Positions 1-9,373 of a stretch of DNA of 64,000 nt are shown here, piece after piece. This stretch comes from Streptomonospora nanhaiensis (GTDB taxonomy: Bacteria; Actinomycetota; Actinomycetes; Streptosporangiales; Streptosporangiaceae): the NCBI RefSeq assembly GCF_013410565.1, contig NZ_JACCFO010000001.1, positions 4,340,001 to 4,404,000 on the forward strand, read 5' to 3'. The notes under the pieces are model-generated. The model was not told the DNA's origin and did no database searches. It worked only from the letters and a program-made list of their open reading frames with translations. Position numbers and translations under genes: made by a program. How positions within the stretch are numbered: the first letter of the stretch is position 1; each line of letters begins with the position of its first letter.

Positions 1-2289
1 CACGACGTCCTGGCCACCGCGATCGTGCTCGACATCCCCGAACGCCTCGCCCACGACCGCAACGCCGCCCGCCCCGACCGCGACTTCGGTCCGCACGTGG
101 TCGCCCGGCAGCGCCGCGAGCTGCGGCGCGGGCTCAAGCGGCTCGACAAGGAGGGCTTCCGCCGCGTGCACGTGCTGCGCGGCAGCGCCGAGATCGACTC
201 CGCCACCGTCGAACTGGAGCCCGGCTGGACCGACAAGCGGCACCTCACCGGCCCCTTCGACATCGTGGGCGACGTCCACGGCTGCCGTGCCGAACTGGAG
301 GAGCTGCTCGACCGCCTCGGCTACGTCCTCGACCGCGACCCCGAGGGCCGCGCGGTGGGGGCCCGCCACCCCGAGGGGCGCACCGCCGTGTTCGTCGGCG
401 ACCTCGTCGACCGCGGGCCCGACACCCCGGGCGTGCTGCGGCTGGTCATGGGCATGGTCGCCGCCGGCGACGCCCTGTGCGTGTCCGGCAACCACGAGAA
501 CAAGCTGGTGCGCGCCCTCAAGGGGCGCAAGGTGCAGGTCACCCACGGGCTGGAGGAGTCGCTGGCCCAGCTCGGCGCCGCGCCCGACGACTTCCGCGCC
601 CGCGTCCTGGAGTTCTGCGACGGCCTGCTCAGCCACTACGTGCTCGACTCCGGGCGGCTCGTCGTGGCCCACGCCGGGCTCAAGGAGGAGTACCACGGCC
701 GCGCCTCGGGCCGGGTGCGCTCCTTCGCGCTCTACGGCGAGACCACCGGCGAGACCGACGAGTTCGGCCTGCCGGTGCGCCACCCGTGGGCGCACGAGTA
801 CCGGGGGGCGGCCACGGTCGTCTACGGCCACGTGCCCACCCCCCGGCCGGAGTGGGTGAACAACACCATCTGCCTGGACACCGGGTGCGTGTTCGGCGGC
901 CGGCTCACGGCGCTGCGCTACCCCGAGCGCGAACTCGTGGCGGTCGACGCCCACCGGGTCTGGTACGAACCCGCCCGCCCGTTCCCCGCCGCCGAGGGCG
1001 CCGCCGCGCACGGCACCGGCGGCACCGCCGGCACCGCCGCCCCCGCCGGGGTGGTGGCCCTCGGCGACGTCCTCTCCGACGAACCGGTGACCCGCATCGC
1101 CACCCGGTACGGCACGGTAGGGGTGCCGCGCGACAACGCCCTCGCGGCGCTTGAGGCCATGAGCCGGCACGCGGTCGACCCCCGCTGGCTGCTGTACCTG
1201 CCGCCGACCATGGCGCCCGCGCCCACCTCGGCCGACCCCGGCCTCCTGGAGCACCCCGACGAAGCCTTCGGCGCGTTCCTCGACCAGGGCGTGGCCCGGG
1301 TCATCTGCCAGGAGAAGCACATGGGCTCGCGCGCGGTGGCCGTGGTCTGCCGCGACCCCGACGCCGCCGCGCGGCGGTTCGTGCCCGGCGCGCTGGGCGC
1401 GGTCTTCACCCGCACCGGCCGGCCGTTCTTCACCGACCCCCGGGTGGAGTCGGCCGTGCTGGCCGAACTGCGCGCGGGCATCACCGCGGCCGGGCTGTGG
1501 GAGCGGCTCGACACCGACTGGGTCGCCTTCGACGGCGAACTCCTGCCGTGGTCGGCCAAGGCCGAGGGCCTGATCCGCGACCAGTACGCGGCCGTGGGGG
1601 CGGCGGCCCGCGCCGCGCTGCCCGCCGCCGAGGGCGTGCTGGCGGCTGCGGCCGCGCGCGGCCTGGACGTCGCCGACCTCACCGAGCGCACCGTGCTGCG
1701 CGCCCGCGAGATCGAGGCGTTCAGCACGGTCTACCGGGGCTACACCTGGCCCACCGACGGCGCCGCCGGGCTGCGCTTCGCGCCGTTCGCGGTGCTGGCG
1801 GCCGAGGGCGCGCACTTCGCCGACCGGGACCACCTGTGGCACATGGGCGTGGCCGAGAAGCTGGCCGACCACTGCGCCATGGTGCGCACCACCCGCTACC
1901 GCGTGGTCGACACCACCGACCCCCAGGCCACCGCGGCGGCGGTGGGGTGGTGGCGCGAACTGGTGGGCGCGGGCGGCGAGGGCATGGTGGTCAAGCCGCT
2001 CGACGGCGCCCTGGCCGCGGGCACCCGGGGCCTGGCCCAGCCCGGGCTGAAGGTGCGCGGACCCGAGTACCTGCGCATCATCTACGGCCCCGACTACCTG
2101 CGGCCCGAACGCATGGCGGTGCTGCGCGAACGCCGGCTCGGCCGCAAGAGCCGCATGGCGCTCAACGAGCACCGGCTCGGAGTCGAGGCGCTGGCCCGCC
2201 ACGCCGCCGGTGAGCCGCTGTGGCGGGTGCACCAGCCGGTGTTCGGTGTGCTGGCGCTGGAGTCGGAGCCGGTCGACCCCCGGCTGTAG
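1..2289 (+). CDS. pnkp: Polynucleotide kinase-phosphatase-ligase (bacterial Pnkp), 5'-truncated by window edge
   Basis: RNA end-healing and sealing enzyme of the bacterial Pnkp/Hen1 RNA repair system: an N-terminal 5'-OH kinase, a central metallophosphoesterase that removes 2',3'-cyclic and 3' phosphates, and a C-terminal adenylyltransferase/ligase. The reading frame is open from base 1, so 762 residues are visible. The first ~70 look like the end of the kinase domain, with its P-loop lying outside the window. The phosphatase follows with GDVHG at visible residues 90-94, then GDLVDRG, GNHEN and a YGHVP histidine motif. The nucleotidyltransferase motif EKHMGSR, whose lysine would carry AMP, lies near residue 439, followed by FDGELLPW and a late VVKP motif. 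Clostridium Pnkp is about 870 residues, so roughly 100 are missing. The partner methyltransferase Hen1 is usually adjacent and would be to the left. No frameshift is seen. Confidence 0.93.
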   Translation, partial: HDVLATAIVLDIPERLAHDRNAARPDRDFGPHVVARQRRELRRGLKRLDKEGFRRVHVLRGSAEIDSATVELEPGWTDKRHLTGPFDIVGDVHGCRAELEELLDRLGYVLDRDPEGRAVGARHPEGRTAVFVGDLVDRGPDTPGVLRLVMGMVAAGDALCVSGNHENKLVRALKGRKVQVTHGLEESLAQLGAAPDDFRARVLEFCDGLLSHYVLDSGRLVVAHAGLKEEYHGRASGRVRSFALYGETTGETDEFGLPVRHPWAHEYRGAATVVYGHVPTPRPEWVNNTICLDTGCVFGGRLTALRYPERELVAVDAHRVWYEPARPFPAAEGAAAHGTGGTAGTAAPAGVVALGDVLSDEPVTRIATRYGTVGVPRDNALAALEAMSRHAVDPRWLLYLPPTMAPAPTSADPGLLEHPDEAFGAFLDQGVARVICQEKHMGSRAVAVVCRDPDAAARRFVPGALGAVFTRTGRPFFTDPRVESAVLAELRAGITAAGLWERLDTDWVAFDGELLPWSAKAEGLIRDQYAAVGAAARAALPAAEGVLAAAAARGLDVADLTERTVLRAREIEAFSTVYRGYTWPTDGAAGLRFAPFAVLAAEGAHFADRDHLWHMGVAEKLADHCAMVRTTRYRVVDTTDPQATAAAVGWWRELVGAGGEGMVVKPLDGALAAGTRGLAQPGLKVRGPEYLRIIYGPDYLRPERMAVLRERRLGRKSRMALNEHRLGVEALARHAAGEPLWRVHQPVFGVLALESEPVDPRL

Positions 2290-3196
2290 GCCCGGGCTCG
2301 GCCCGGCGGCGGCACAGGAGTGAGGTGGCGCCGGGGAACGGTCTCGCGGACGGGACGAGGCCGGTCCCCGGCGCGTCTGGGGAACGAACGGGCGGTCGGG
2401 CCGGTGCCCGGCCGCTCGCGGTCGTTCACGGTCAACGCTGTCCGTCGGGCACCGAAACCGGGGCCGCGCGGCGAGGACCGCCGCGGCATTACCGGTTTCC
2501 GCGCTCGCGATGGGCGTACCCAGATATGCGCCGGTATAGCAGATCATCCGAACCCGTCTCACTTTTCGTCAGGCCGCGGCCGCGCGCGGGGCGGATTTCT
2601 CCGGACGTAATGCGCGCCGCCTTGCCGCAGGCCGCGTGCCGCCGAGGGCCCTTCGCCGCGGGGCGCGTCCGGTCGGCGGGACGCCCTCGGCCCGAGGCCG
2701 CCCCGCCGGCGGCCCGGCCACCCGGTTGCCGTGGCCCCGACCGGAGGGGCGCGGCGGCCGGCGCCGGCGGCGGGCCGCCGGCGCCGCGGCGAACGCGGGG
2801 CGGCGGGCGGTGTCGGGCCTGGTGGCGGGGCGGGCGCGCTCGGTCGGCGGCGGGCGCCGCTTCCAGCGGGCCGCCGGCCCTCCTCGGCCGTGCGGCCGGG
2901 GACGCGCCGCGGGGCCCGGCCCGCGCGCCCGCTGCGCGGGTGAGGGCGCGGGCGCGGACAATCCCGTGGCGACCGCACGGGCGGCGGCCCATTTTTCCGT
3001 TATGCACTGATAAATGGAGAACCGCGCGTGTTCTCCGTCACCCCATTGGCCAAAACGCCAGACGCCCCCGCGGCGGCGGATGTCCAATTGAGGACCTGCG
3101 TCCTTTTCCGGAGAGCGGGATTTTCCACCGCCGTCGCCGTGCGCGCCGCGACGTGCCGCGGGCCTCCCCGGTGCGGCGCACGCGGGGCGGGGCCCT
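2290..3196. other. 907-bp gap with no convincing gene
   Basis: Several open frames cross this interval, but their translations are arginine/proline/alanine-rich with no recognisable domain and look like GC-driven shadows. Composition is uneven: G/C-rich 2630-2960, with AT-richer patches around 2530-2600 and 2990-3130. I see no RNA gene, repeat or clear promoter. Confidence 0.6.
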
Positions 3197-3667
3197 TCAG
3201 GCGGAGGCGGGTGCCTCGCGCAGGACGGCCGCCAGCGGTGCCAGGGCCGGGTTGCGCTGGGCGTGTTCCAAGGCCTCGTCCAGGGCGGCGTCGTTGGTGG
3301 GTCGGGCCTCGGCCAGGAGGCGGCGGCCGGCCTCGGTGAGGGCGGTGTAGATGCCGCGCCGGTCGTCGGCGCACAGCCGGCGCTCCAGCAGGCCCCGCCC
3401 CTCCAGGCGGTTGACCAGCCGGGTGGTGGCGCTCTGGCTGAGCACGACCACCTCCGAGAGTTCGCTCATGCGCATCTTGCCCTCGTCGCGCGCGCTCAGC
3501 GCCACCAGCACGGAGTACTCGCGCGTGCTGATCCCGTGCCCGTCCTGGAGCGCGCGCTCGACGCGGGTCTCGATGGTGTCGTGGAGGACCGACAGCGCGC
3601 ACCACCGCTGGGCCAGCACCGTCGGGGGGCCGCCGCCCTCGGTGGGGGCGGGTGCGGGGGCGTCCAT
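3197..3667 (-). CDS. MarR-family transcriptional regulator
   Basis: Winged-helix repressor of 156 residues, the normal MarR length. The core reads through SELSEVVVLSQSATTRLVNR (recognition helix) and the wing DDRRGIYTALTEAGRRLL. The frame is open to 3694, but the ATG at 3667 is preceded by AAGGAGG seven bases upstream, so I take it as the start. It is transcribed away from a frameshifted MFS exporter gene at 3826, the usual regulator/efflux-pump divergon, and probably represses that gene in response to a small ligand, by binding the AT-rich inverted repeat between them. Family assignment is firm; the ligand is unknown. Confidence 0.9.
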   Translation of the reverse strand: MDAPAPAPTEGGGPPTVLAQRWCALSVLHDTIETRVERALQDGHGISTREYSVLVALSARDEGKMRMSELSEVVVLSQSATTRLVNRLEGRGLLERRLCADDRRGIYTALTEAGRRLLAEARPTNDAALDEALEHAQRNPALAPLAAVLREAPASA

Positions 3668-3745
3668 GGCCGGACCTCCTTGGGCGTGCGGCAAAGCGAG
3701 GGGCGCCGGGTGTGTCGGCGCTCACCGCCAGGATACCCCCGCGTG

Positions 3746-3786
3746 CAATATCAGGCGCTTGCAACTAACAGCGTGTGCATATATTG
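3746..3786. promoter_or_regulatory. Candidate MarR operator and MFS promoter
   Basis: CAATAT at 3746-3751 is repeated in inverted form as ATATTG at 3781-3786. On the + strand TTGCAA (3759-3764) and TATATT (3780-3785) resemble -35 and -10 boxes with a short 15-bp spacer. This AT-rich block stands out in a >70% GC background and sits between the divergent MarR and MFS genes. Confidence 0.45.
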
Positions 3787-3825
3787 TCCGAGCTGTCTAC
3801 CGGCCCGTGCAACAAGGGAACCTCC

Positions 3826-5011
3826 ATGCCTCTGGCACTCTGGGCGCTGGCCGTCTGCGCCTTCGGTATCGGCACGACCGAGTTCGTCGTCACCGGCGTC
3901 CTGCCGGGCATAGCCGAGGAGTTCGGCGTGTCCGTCTCCACCGCCGGCTACATCGCCACCGTCTACGCCGCCGGAGTCTTCGTCGGCGCGCCTGACGACC
4001 GTCCTGGGCACCCGGGTCGAGCGCAGGCGGATGCTGGCCGCCCTCATGGTGCTGTTCGTGGCGGGCAACCTCGTCACCGCGCTGGCGCCCACCTTCGGAG
4101 CGGTCCTGGCCGGCCGCGTCATCGCCTCGTTCACCCACGGGGCGTTCTTCGGCATCGGCGCCGTCGTGGCCGCCGGGCTGGTCGCCCCCGCCCGCCGCGC
4201 GGGCGCCATCGCGTTCATGTTCACCGGCCTCACCGTGGCCAACGTCGTCGGGGTGCCCGCCGGCACCCTGCTGGGCGAGGCCCTGAGCTGGCGCGCGACC
4301 TTCGCCGTCATCGCGCTGGTCGGCGTCGTCGGCCTCATCGGCGTCCTGGCGCTCGTGAAGCGCGGCGAGCGGCCCGCCGGTGCCCGCGTCCGCCCCGAGT
4401 TCGCCGCCCTCGCCGACCCCCAGGTGCTGCTGGCCATGGGCATGACCGTGCTGGGCTTCGGCGGGGTGTTCGTCTCCGTCACCTACCTGGCGCCGATGAT
4501 GGTGGAGGTGGCCGGGTTCTCCGAGTCGGCGGTCACGTGGGTGCTGGTGCTGTTCGGCCTGGGCATGGTCGTGGGCAACGCGGCGGGCGGCCGGATCGCC
4601 GACCGCGCGCCGATGCCGCTGCTGCTGGGCGCGCTGGTCGCTCTGGCGGCCACGCTGCTGGCCTTCACCTGGGGCGCGCACAGCCAGGCCGCCTCGCTCG
4701 TGCTGGTCTTCCTCGTCGGCGCCTTCGGGTTCGCCACGGTGCCGCCGCTGCAGATGCGCGTCATGGACAAGGCCGCCCACGCTCCCACGCTCGCCTCGGC
4801 CCTCAACATCGGGTTCTTCAACCTCGGCAACGCCCTGGGCGCGTGGCTGGGCGGGGCCGCCATCGCCGGCGGTCTCGGTTTGACCGCGCCCAACTGGATC
4901 GGCGCGCTCCTGCCGCTCGGCGCGCTGGTCCTGGCCGTGGCCGCGGCCGCGCTGGACCGGCGCGCGGGCGCCGCCCCCGCAGCCCCGGCGGTGGCGGCCG
5001 TCCGCGAGTGA
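3826..5011 (+). pseudogene. MFS efflux transporter (AraJ-like), frameshifted
   Basis: Twelve-helix major facilitator of the AraJ/chloramphenicol-resistance type (drug or sugar efflux, inner membrane). The first ~53 codons from ATG 3826 (MPLALWALAVCAFGIGTTEF...) are in one frame. Near 3987 the homology moves one frame: the expected VGAPLTTVLGTRVERRR is split between GAP in frame 1 and LTTVLGTRV in frame 2, which runs to 5011. A loss of two C residues in GCGCC(CC)TGACG restores a 395-residue protein of normal length; one extra base would do the same. All other hallmarks (helices, the GRVIAS and FTGLTVANVVGVPAGT motifs) are intact, so this is a very recent mutation or a sequence error. A start at 4031 would lack the first two helices. 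Confidence 0.85.
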
Positions 5012-5082
5012 GGGCGGGGCGGCCGGCCCGCCCGGGCCGACCGCCCCGGGAGCGGCGCGCCACCGCGGCCCCCGCCCGCGCA

Positions 5083-5118
5083 TATGCTGCTGGGTGCGTC
5101 CGCGACGTGGGCGGACGC
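5083..5118 (+). promoter_or_regulatory. galE promoter -10 and leader inverted repeat
   Basis: TATGCT at 5083-5088 is a plausible -10 box. Directly downstream GCGTCCGC (5096-5103) and GCGGACGC (5111-5118) form a perfect 8-bp inverted repeat with a 7-bp spacer at or just after the expected transcription start. It could be an operator or a leader hairpin. Confidence 0.4.
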
Positions 5119-5142
5119 GTCGTTCGACACTGGTGGAGTCCC

Positions 5143-6162
5143 ATGAACGTGCTGCTCACCGGTGGCGCCGGCTACATCGGCTCGCACATCGCCGTTGAGC
5201 TGGTCAGCGCCGGCCACGACGTCGTCCTGCTCGACGCGTTCACCAACAGCCGCCCCGAGGCCGTGACGCGCGTCGAGCGCATCACCGGCCGGGCCGTCCC
5301 GGTGGTGGCCGGCGACTGCGCCGACCGCGAGCGCCTCGACGCGGTGTTCTCCGAGCACGCCTTCGACGCGGTGGTCCACTGCGCGGGCCTGAAGGCCGTG
5401 GGGGAGTCCACCGAGAAGCCGCTGCTGTACTACCGCAACAACCTCGACTCCCTGCTCGCCCTGTGCGAGGCCATGGAGGCCCACGGGGTGCGGCGCATGG
5501 TGTTCAGCTCCTCGGCGACCGTCTACGGCGACCCCGCCCGGGTGCCCATCACCGAGGACATGCCGCTGTCGGCGGCCAACCCCTACGGCGCGACCAAGCT
5601 GTTCGCCGAGCGGATCCTGGCCGACCTCGCCGCCGCGCGCCCGGACTGGCACACCGTCGCCCTGCGCTACTTCAACCCGATCGGCGCCCACCCCACCGGC
5701 CTCATCGGCGAGGACCCCCAGGGCACGCCCAACAACCTCTTCCCCTACATCGCCCAGGTGGCCGCCGGCCGGCGCGACCGGCTGCGCGTGTTCGGCGCCG
5801 ACTACCCCACGCCCGACGGCACCGGCGTGCGCGACTACCTGCACGTGGTCGACCTCGCCCAGGGCCACGTCGCGGCGCTGGAGCACCTGGGCGACATGCC
5901 GGGGTTCAGGGCCTACAACCTCGGCTCCGGCGAGGGCGTCTCGGTGCTCCAGGCGATCGCGGCGTTCGAGGCCGCCACGGGCCGGCCGGTGCCCTTCGAG
6001 GTGGTCGACCGCCGCCCCGGCGACATCGCCGAGTGCTACGCCGACGCCTCGGCCGCGCGGCGCGACCTCGGCTGGAGCGCCAAGCGCACCGTGGCCGAGG
6101 CGTGCGCCGACTCCTGGCGCTGGCAGTCCGCCAACCCGCGGGGGTTCGCCGGGGACTCCTGA
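5143..6162 (+). CDS. galE: UDP-glucose 4-epimerase
   Basis: Interconverts UDP-glucose and UDP-galactose (Leloir pathway and supply of galactosyl donors for envelope glycans). It has 339 residues, the standard GalE length. The N-terminal NAD-binding motif TGGAGYIG is at residues 6-13, the catalytic serine block SSSATVYG at 122-129 and the YxxxK pair at Y148/K152, followed by ALRYFNPIGAHP and the VRDYLHVVDLA segment typical of GalE. The same frame is open far upstream through the MFS gene, but the ATG at 5143 with GGTGGAG before it matches the usual N-terminus. It lies 131 bp after the broken MFS gene and probably has its own promoter. Convergent with the monooxygenase gene downstream. Confidence 0.96.
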   Translation: MNVLLTGGAGYIGSHIAVELVSAGHDVVLLDAFTNSRPEAVTRVERITGRAVPVVAGDCADRERLDAVFSEHAFDAVVHCAGLKAVGESTEKPLLYYRNNLDSLLALCEAMEAHGVRRMVFSSSATVYGDPARVPITEDMPLSAANPYGATKLFAERILADLAAARPDWHTVALRYFNPIGAHPTGLIGEDPQGTPNNLFPYIAQVAAGRRDRLRVFGADYPTPDGTGVRDYLHVVDLAQGHVAALEHLGDMPGFRAYNLGSGEGVSVLQAIAAFEAATGRPVPFEVVDRRPGDIAECYADASAARRDLGWSAKRTVAEACADSWRWQSANPRGFAGDS

Positions 6163-6190
6163 CCCGCCCGGCCGCTGCTCCCGCGGGGGT

Positions 6191-6206
6191 CCGGCGGGTC
6201 CGCCGG
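6191..6206. terminator. Possible bidirectional terminator hairpin
   Basis: CCGGCGG (6191-6197) and CCGCCGG (6200-6206) pair around GT between the convergent galE and monooxygenase genes. There is no T-tract, so termination is inferred from position only. Confidence 0.3.
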
Positions 6207-6237
6207 CCGGATGCGCGGTCGTTCGCTTCGCGCCGGT

Positions 6238-7518
6238 TCAGGCGGGTCCGCTACCGGCGACGGCGGGGGGCCGCACGTGCTCGGGCCGCAGTCCGGTGGC
6301 CATCACCCGCGCCACCAGCTGGGACCACGCGTGGGTGCCCGCCGCCAGCCGCAGCGGCAGCGGCAGCCGCTCGCTCCCGCTGAGCACCCGCCCGATGACC
6401 TGGCGCTGGAGCAGCTGCTGGATCGCCTGGGTGCCGACCGTGGGCATCCAGCGGCGGCGCTGCACCTGGGCCAGCAGTTCGGGGTTGAGCGTCTTGGCGT
6501 AGCGGTCGGGGTCGCTCTGGGCCTCCAGCAGCGGCCGCGCCAGCAGGTTGGCCGTCGCCACCGCGTCCTGCACCGCCAGGTTGATCCCCACGCCCCCGAC
6601 GGGGGTCATGGTGTGGGCGGCGTCGCCGATGGCCAGCATGCCCGGCCGGTACCAGCGGCGCAGCCGGCCGGAGCTGACGTTGAGGAACGCCACCTGGGAC
6701 CAGTCGTCCACCTCGCGGACGGCGTCCTCGCCCAGGAACGGCAGCAGCTCCAGCAGGCTGTCCTGGAAGTCGCGGATGGCCCCGGCCCGCACCTGGTCGT
6801 AGCCGCCCTTGGGGATGAGGTAGGCCACCTGCCAGTAGTCGCCGCGGTCGATGGCCACCGCCATCCGGCCCTCGCCCAGGCTGCCGTTGAGGCCGGACTC
6901 CCCGGCCGGGGCGCGCCGCACACGCAGCCACAGCACGTCCATGGGGGCGCCCAGTTCGGCGGGCACCATCCCGGCGGCGTCGCGCACGCGGGAGTCGCGG
7001 CCGTCGGCGGCCACCGTCAGCACCGCCCGCAGCGGCAGCTCGGGGCCGGGCTCGCCGCCCTCGGGGTCGCGCCGCCGGTAGCGCAGTCCGCGCACCGCGC
7101 CGTCCTGCTCGATCAGCCCGGTGGCCTCGGTGTTCATCAGCAGCCGGAAGCCGGGGTAGGTCCGCGCGTGGTCGGCGAGCATGTCGAGGAAGTCCCACTG
7201 GGGCATCATCGCGATGTGCCGGTAGCGGCCCGGCAGTTCGTCGAGGTCGGCGTCGATGATCGCGCGCCCGCCGCGCGCCGCCGTGATGGTGGTGACCTTG
7301 CGGTGCGGGCGGCGCTCCAGGTCCTCGGCCAGCCCCAGTTCGTCCAGGACCTGCAGGGTCGAGGGATGCACGGTGTCGCCGCGGAAGTCGCGCAGGAAGT
7401 CGGCGTGCTTCTCCAGCACGGTGGCGTCCACGCCCGCGCGGGCCAGCAGCAGCCCCAGCATGATCCCGGCCGGTCCTCCGCCCGCGATCGCGACAGTGGT
7501 GTTCTCGGTGTGCGACAT
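6238..7518 (-). CDS. FAD-dependent aromatic-ring monooxygenase (PHBH fold)
   Basis: Class A flavoprotein hydroxylase of 426 residues (FAD_binding_3 family), using NAD(P)H and O2 on an aromatic or polyketide-like substrate. Visible are the dinucleotide motif GGGPAG at 13-18 and the second FAD motif GDAAHTMTPVGGVGINLAVQDA near 295-315; the middle carries DGRDSRVRDAAG, the usual DG motif. The frame extends to 7656, but ATG 7518 has GGGAGG eight bases upstream and begins the beta strand directly, so it is the start. No biosynthetic cluster surrounds it and the substrate cannot be named. It is divergent from an aldehyde dehydrogenase gene; the two may be co-regulated, but only proximity supports this. 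Confidence 0.88.
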   Translation of the reverse strand: MSHTENTTVAIAGGGPAGIMLGLLLARAGVDATVLEKHADFLRDFRGDTVHPSTLQVLDELGLAEDLERRPHRKVTTITAARGGRAIIDADLDELPGRYRHIAMMPQWDFLDMLADHARTYPGFRLLMNTEATGLIEQDGAVRGLRYRRRDPEGGEPGPELPLRAVLTVAADGRDSRVRDAAGMVPAELGAPMDVLWLRVRRAPAGESGLNGSLGEGRMAVAIDRGDYWQVAYLIPKGGYDQVRAGAIRDFQDSLLELLPFLGEDAVREVDDWSQVAFLNVSSGRLRRWYRPGMLAIGDAAHTMTPVGGVGINLAVQDAVATANLLARPLLEAQSDPDRYAKTLNPELLAQVQRRRWMPTVGTQAIQQLLQRQVIGRVLSGSERLPLPLRLAAGTHAWSQLVARVMATGLRPEHVRPPAVAGSGPA

Positions 7519-7693
7519 CGCAGCCTCCCGCCACGGGGGCCGAGGACGTCTCCTCGCGGCGCCCCGGAATCCCTTCACCCGGTCCACGGGCCCGGCCGGC
7601 GCGCCGTGCCGGCGCGCGCACCGCCGCCGAAGGCCCACGGAAGTCCTCCCCGGCACTCCGGCCGATAACCGGAAAAACTTGGTTACTCACGGG

Positions 7694-7723
7694 TAGTCAA
7701 GGTGGCCCGCGCCGCATTACGCT
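7694..7723 (+). promoter_or_regulatory. Leaderless promoter of the aldehyde dehydrogenase gene
   Basis: TACGCT (7718-7723) lies six bases before the ATG at 7730, with TAGTCA (7694-7699) 18 bp further upstream as a -35-like box. No Shine-Dalgarno fits before the ATG, so the mRNA probably starts at or next to the start codon. Confidence 0.5.
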
Positions 7724-7729
7724 CCCGGC

Positions 7730-9328
7730 ATGACGACCGCTATGCAACGTAAGAGCGGCTTGCGCGGGTTGAGCGGGTTTACCACGCGTGCGGCGGTCGA
7801 GGCCGCCCTTCCCCGCCTGACCGGGCGTGTCGCCGCGGATCCGGCCCGCACCACGACCACCACCGCCCCCTTCACCGGCGAACCCGTCGCCGCGCTCCCG
7901 CAGTCCACCGCGGCCGACGTGGCCGGCGCCTTCGAGCGCGCCCGCGCCGCACAGCGCCGGTGGGCCGCGCTGACCCCCCGCGAGCGCGCCGAGCCGTTCG
8001 TGCGCTTCCACGACCTGGTGCTCTCCCGCCAGCGCGAGATCCTCGACATCATCCAGTGGGAGACCGGCAAGGCCCGCCGGCACGCCTTCGAGGAGGTCTA
8101 CGACGCCGCCGGCGGCACCCTGCACTACGCCCGGCGCGCGCCCCGCCTGCTGCGCCGCGAGCGCACCCCCGGCGCGGTGCCCGGCGCCACCCGCACCTAC
8201 TTCCACCGGCGCCCCAAGGGCGTGGTCAGCGTCATCAGCCCGTGGAACTACCCGCTCGCGCTGCCCGTCAGCGACGCCGTGCCCGCGCTGCTGGCCGGCA
8301 ACGCCGTGGTCGCCAAGCCCGACACCCAGACCGCGCTCAGCGCGCTGTGGGCCATCGACGTCGCCGTCGAGGCCGGCCTGCCCGAGGACCTGTGGATCCC
8401 GGTGCTGGGCGAGCCCGCCGAGATCGGCGACGCGCTGATCGACAACGCCGACTACGTCGCCTTCACCGGGTCCTCGCCCGTGGGCGCCGCCATCGCCCAG
8501 CGCGCCGCCGCCCGCCTCATCGGCTGCTCGGCCGAGCTGGGCGGCAAGAACCCCGCCATCGTGTGCGAGGACGCCGACCTCGACTGGACCGTCGAGGGCG
8601 TGCAGCGGGCCTGCTTCAGCAACGCCGGGCAGCTGTGCATCTCGATGGAGCGGGTCTATGTCCACGAGTCGCGCTACGCGGAGTTCACCGAGCGCTTCGC
8701 CGACGCGGTGCGCGGCATGGAGCTGAACGCCGACTTCGACTACTCCGCCGACATGGGCTCCCTCACCCTGCGCCGGCAGTTCGAGCGGGTCGACGCCCAC
8801 GTGCGCGACGCCCGGGACAAGGGCGCCGAGGTGCTGGCCGGCGGCCGGCCCCGCACCGAGATCGGCCCGCTGTTCTACGAGCCCACCGTGCTGGCGGGGG
8901 TGGCGCCCACCATGGCCGCCTGCGGCGAGGAGACCTTCGGCCCGGTGGTGGCGGTCTACCCCTTCGGCGACGAGGACGAGGCCGTGCACGCCGCCAACGC
9001 CACCGACTACGGCCTCAACGCCAGCGTGTGGACCCGCGACACCGCGCGCGGGCGCCGCCTGGCCGAGCGCATCGACGCCGGAACGGTCAACGTCAACGAG
9101 GGCTACGGCGCGGCGTGGGCCAGCTACGGCGCCCCCATGGGCGGCATGAAGCGCTCCGGACTGGGCCGCCGCCACGGCGTGGAGGGCCTGCTGCGCTACA
9201 CCGAGTCCCAGACCATCGCCAGCCAGCGCTTCGTCTCGCTGGGCGGCACCCCCGGCATGAACGCCGAGACCCTGTCGTCGGTCATGACGGCCAGTGCCCG
9301 GCTGATGAAGCGGTTCCGCATCCGCTGA
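7730..9328 (+). CDS. gabD2: Succinate-semialdehyde dehydrogenase (NADP+-type, GabD2-like)
   Basis: Aldehyde dehydrogenase superfamily protein of 532 residues, most like the actinobacterial GabD2 branch that oxidises succinic semialdehyde to succinate with NAD(P)+ (GABA shunt or the 2-oxoglutarate bypass). The catalytic set is complete: N173 in PWNYP, the general base E269 in ELGGKNP, and nucleophile C303 in NAGQLCISMERV, followed by EETFGPV. The N-terminus is about 30-40 residues longer than in a typical ALDH, as in other GabD2 proteins. Translation likely starts on a leaderless mRNA at ATG 7730. The gene is monocistronic and ends in a strong hairpin at 9331. Substrate assignment is by family resemblance, not shown by the sequence. 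Confidence 0.87.
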   Translation: MTTAMQRKSGLRGLSGFTTRAAVEAALPRLTGRVAADPARTTTTTAPFTGEPVAALPQSTAADVAGAFERARAAQRRWAALTPRERAEPFVRFHDLVLSRQREILDIIQWETGKARRHAFEEVYDAAGGTLHYARRAPRLLRRERTPGAVPGATRTYFHRRPKGVVSVISPWNYPLALPVSDAVPALLAGNAVVAKPDTQTALSALWAIDVAVEAGLPEDLWIPVLGEPAEIGDALIDNADYVAFTGSSPVGAAIAQRAAARLIGCSAELGGKNPAIVCEDADLDWTVEGVQRACFSNAGQLCISMERVYVHESRYAEFTERFADAVRGMELNADFDYSADMGSLTLRRQFERVDAHVRDARDKGAEVLAGGRPRTEIGPLFYEPTVLAGVAPTMAACGEETFGPVVAVYPFGDEDEAVHAANATDYGLNASVWTRDTARGRRLAERIDAGTVNVNEGYGAAWASYGAPMGGMKRSGLGRRHGVEGLLRYTESQTIASQRFVSLGGTPGMNAETLSSVMTASARLMKRFRIR

Positions 9329-9330
9329 CC

Positions 9331-9373
9331 GCGCCCCGGCCGGGCGGCCCGCCGCCCGGCCGGGGCGCCCTTT
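9331..9373 (+). terminator. Strong GC hairpin after aldehyde dehydrogenase
   Basis: A perfect 17-bp stem, GCGCCCCGGCCGGGCGG (9331-9347) with its complement at 9352-9368, has a CCCG tetraloop and is followed by CCTTT. It starts three bases after the stop codon. Confidence 0.7.

Noticed and set aside
2220-3350. Long open frame across the gap after pnkp
   Set aside because: Arginine/proline/alanine-rich translation with no domain, overlapping pnkp and marR; typical GC-driven shadow.
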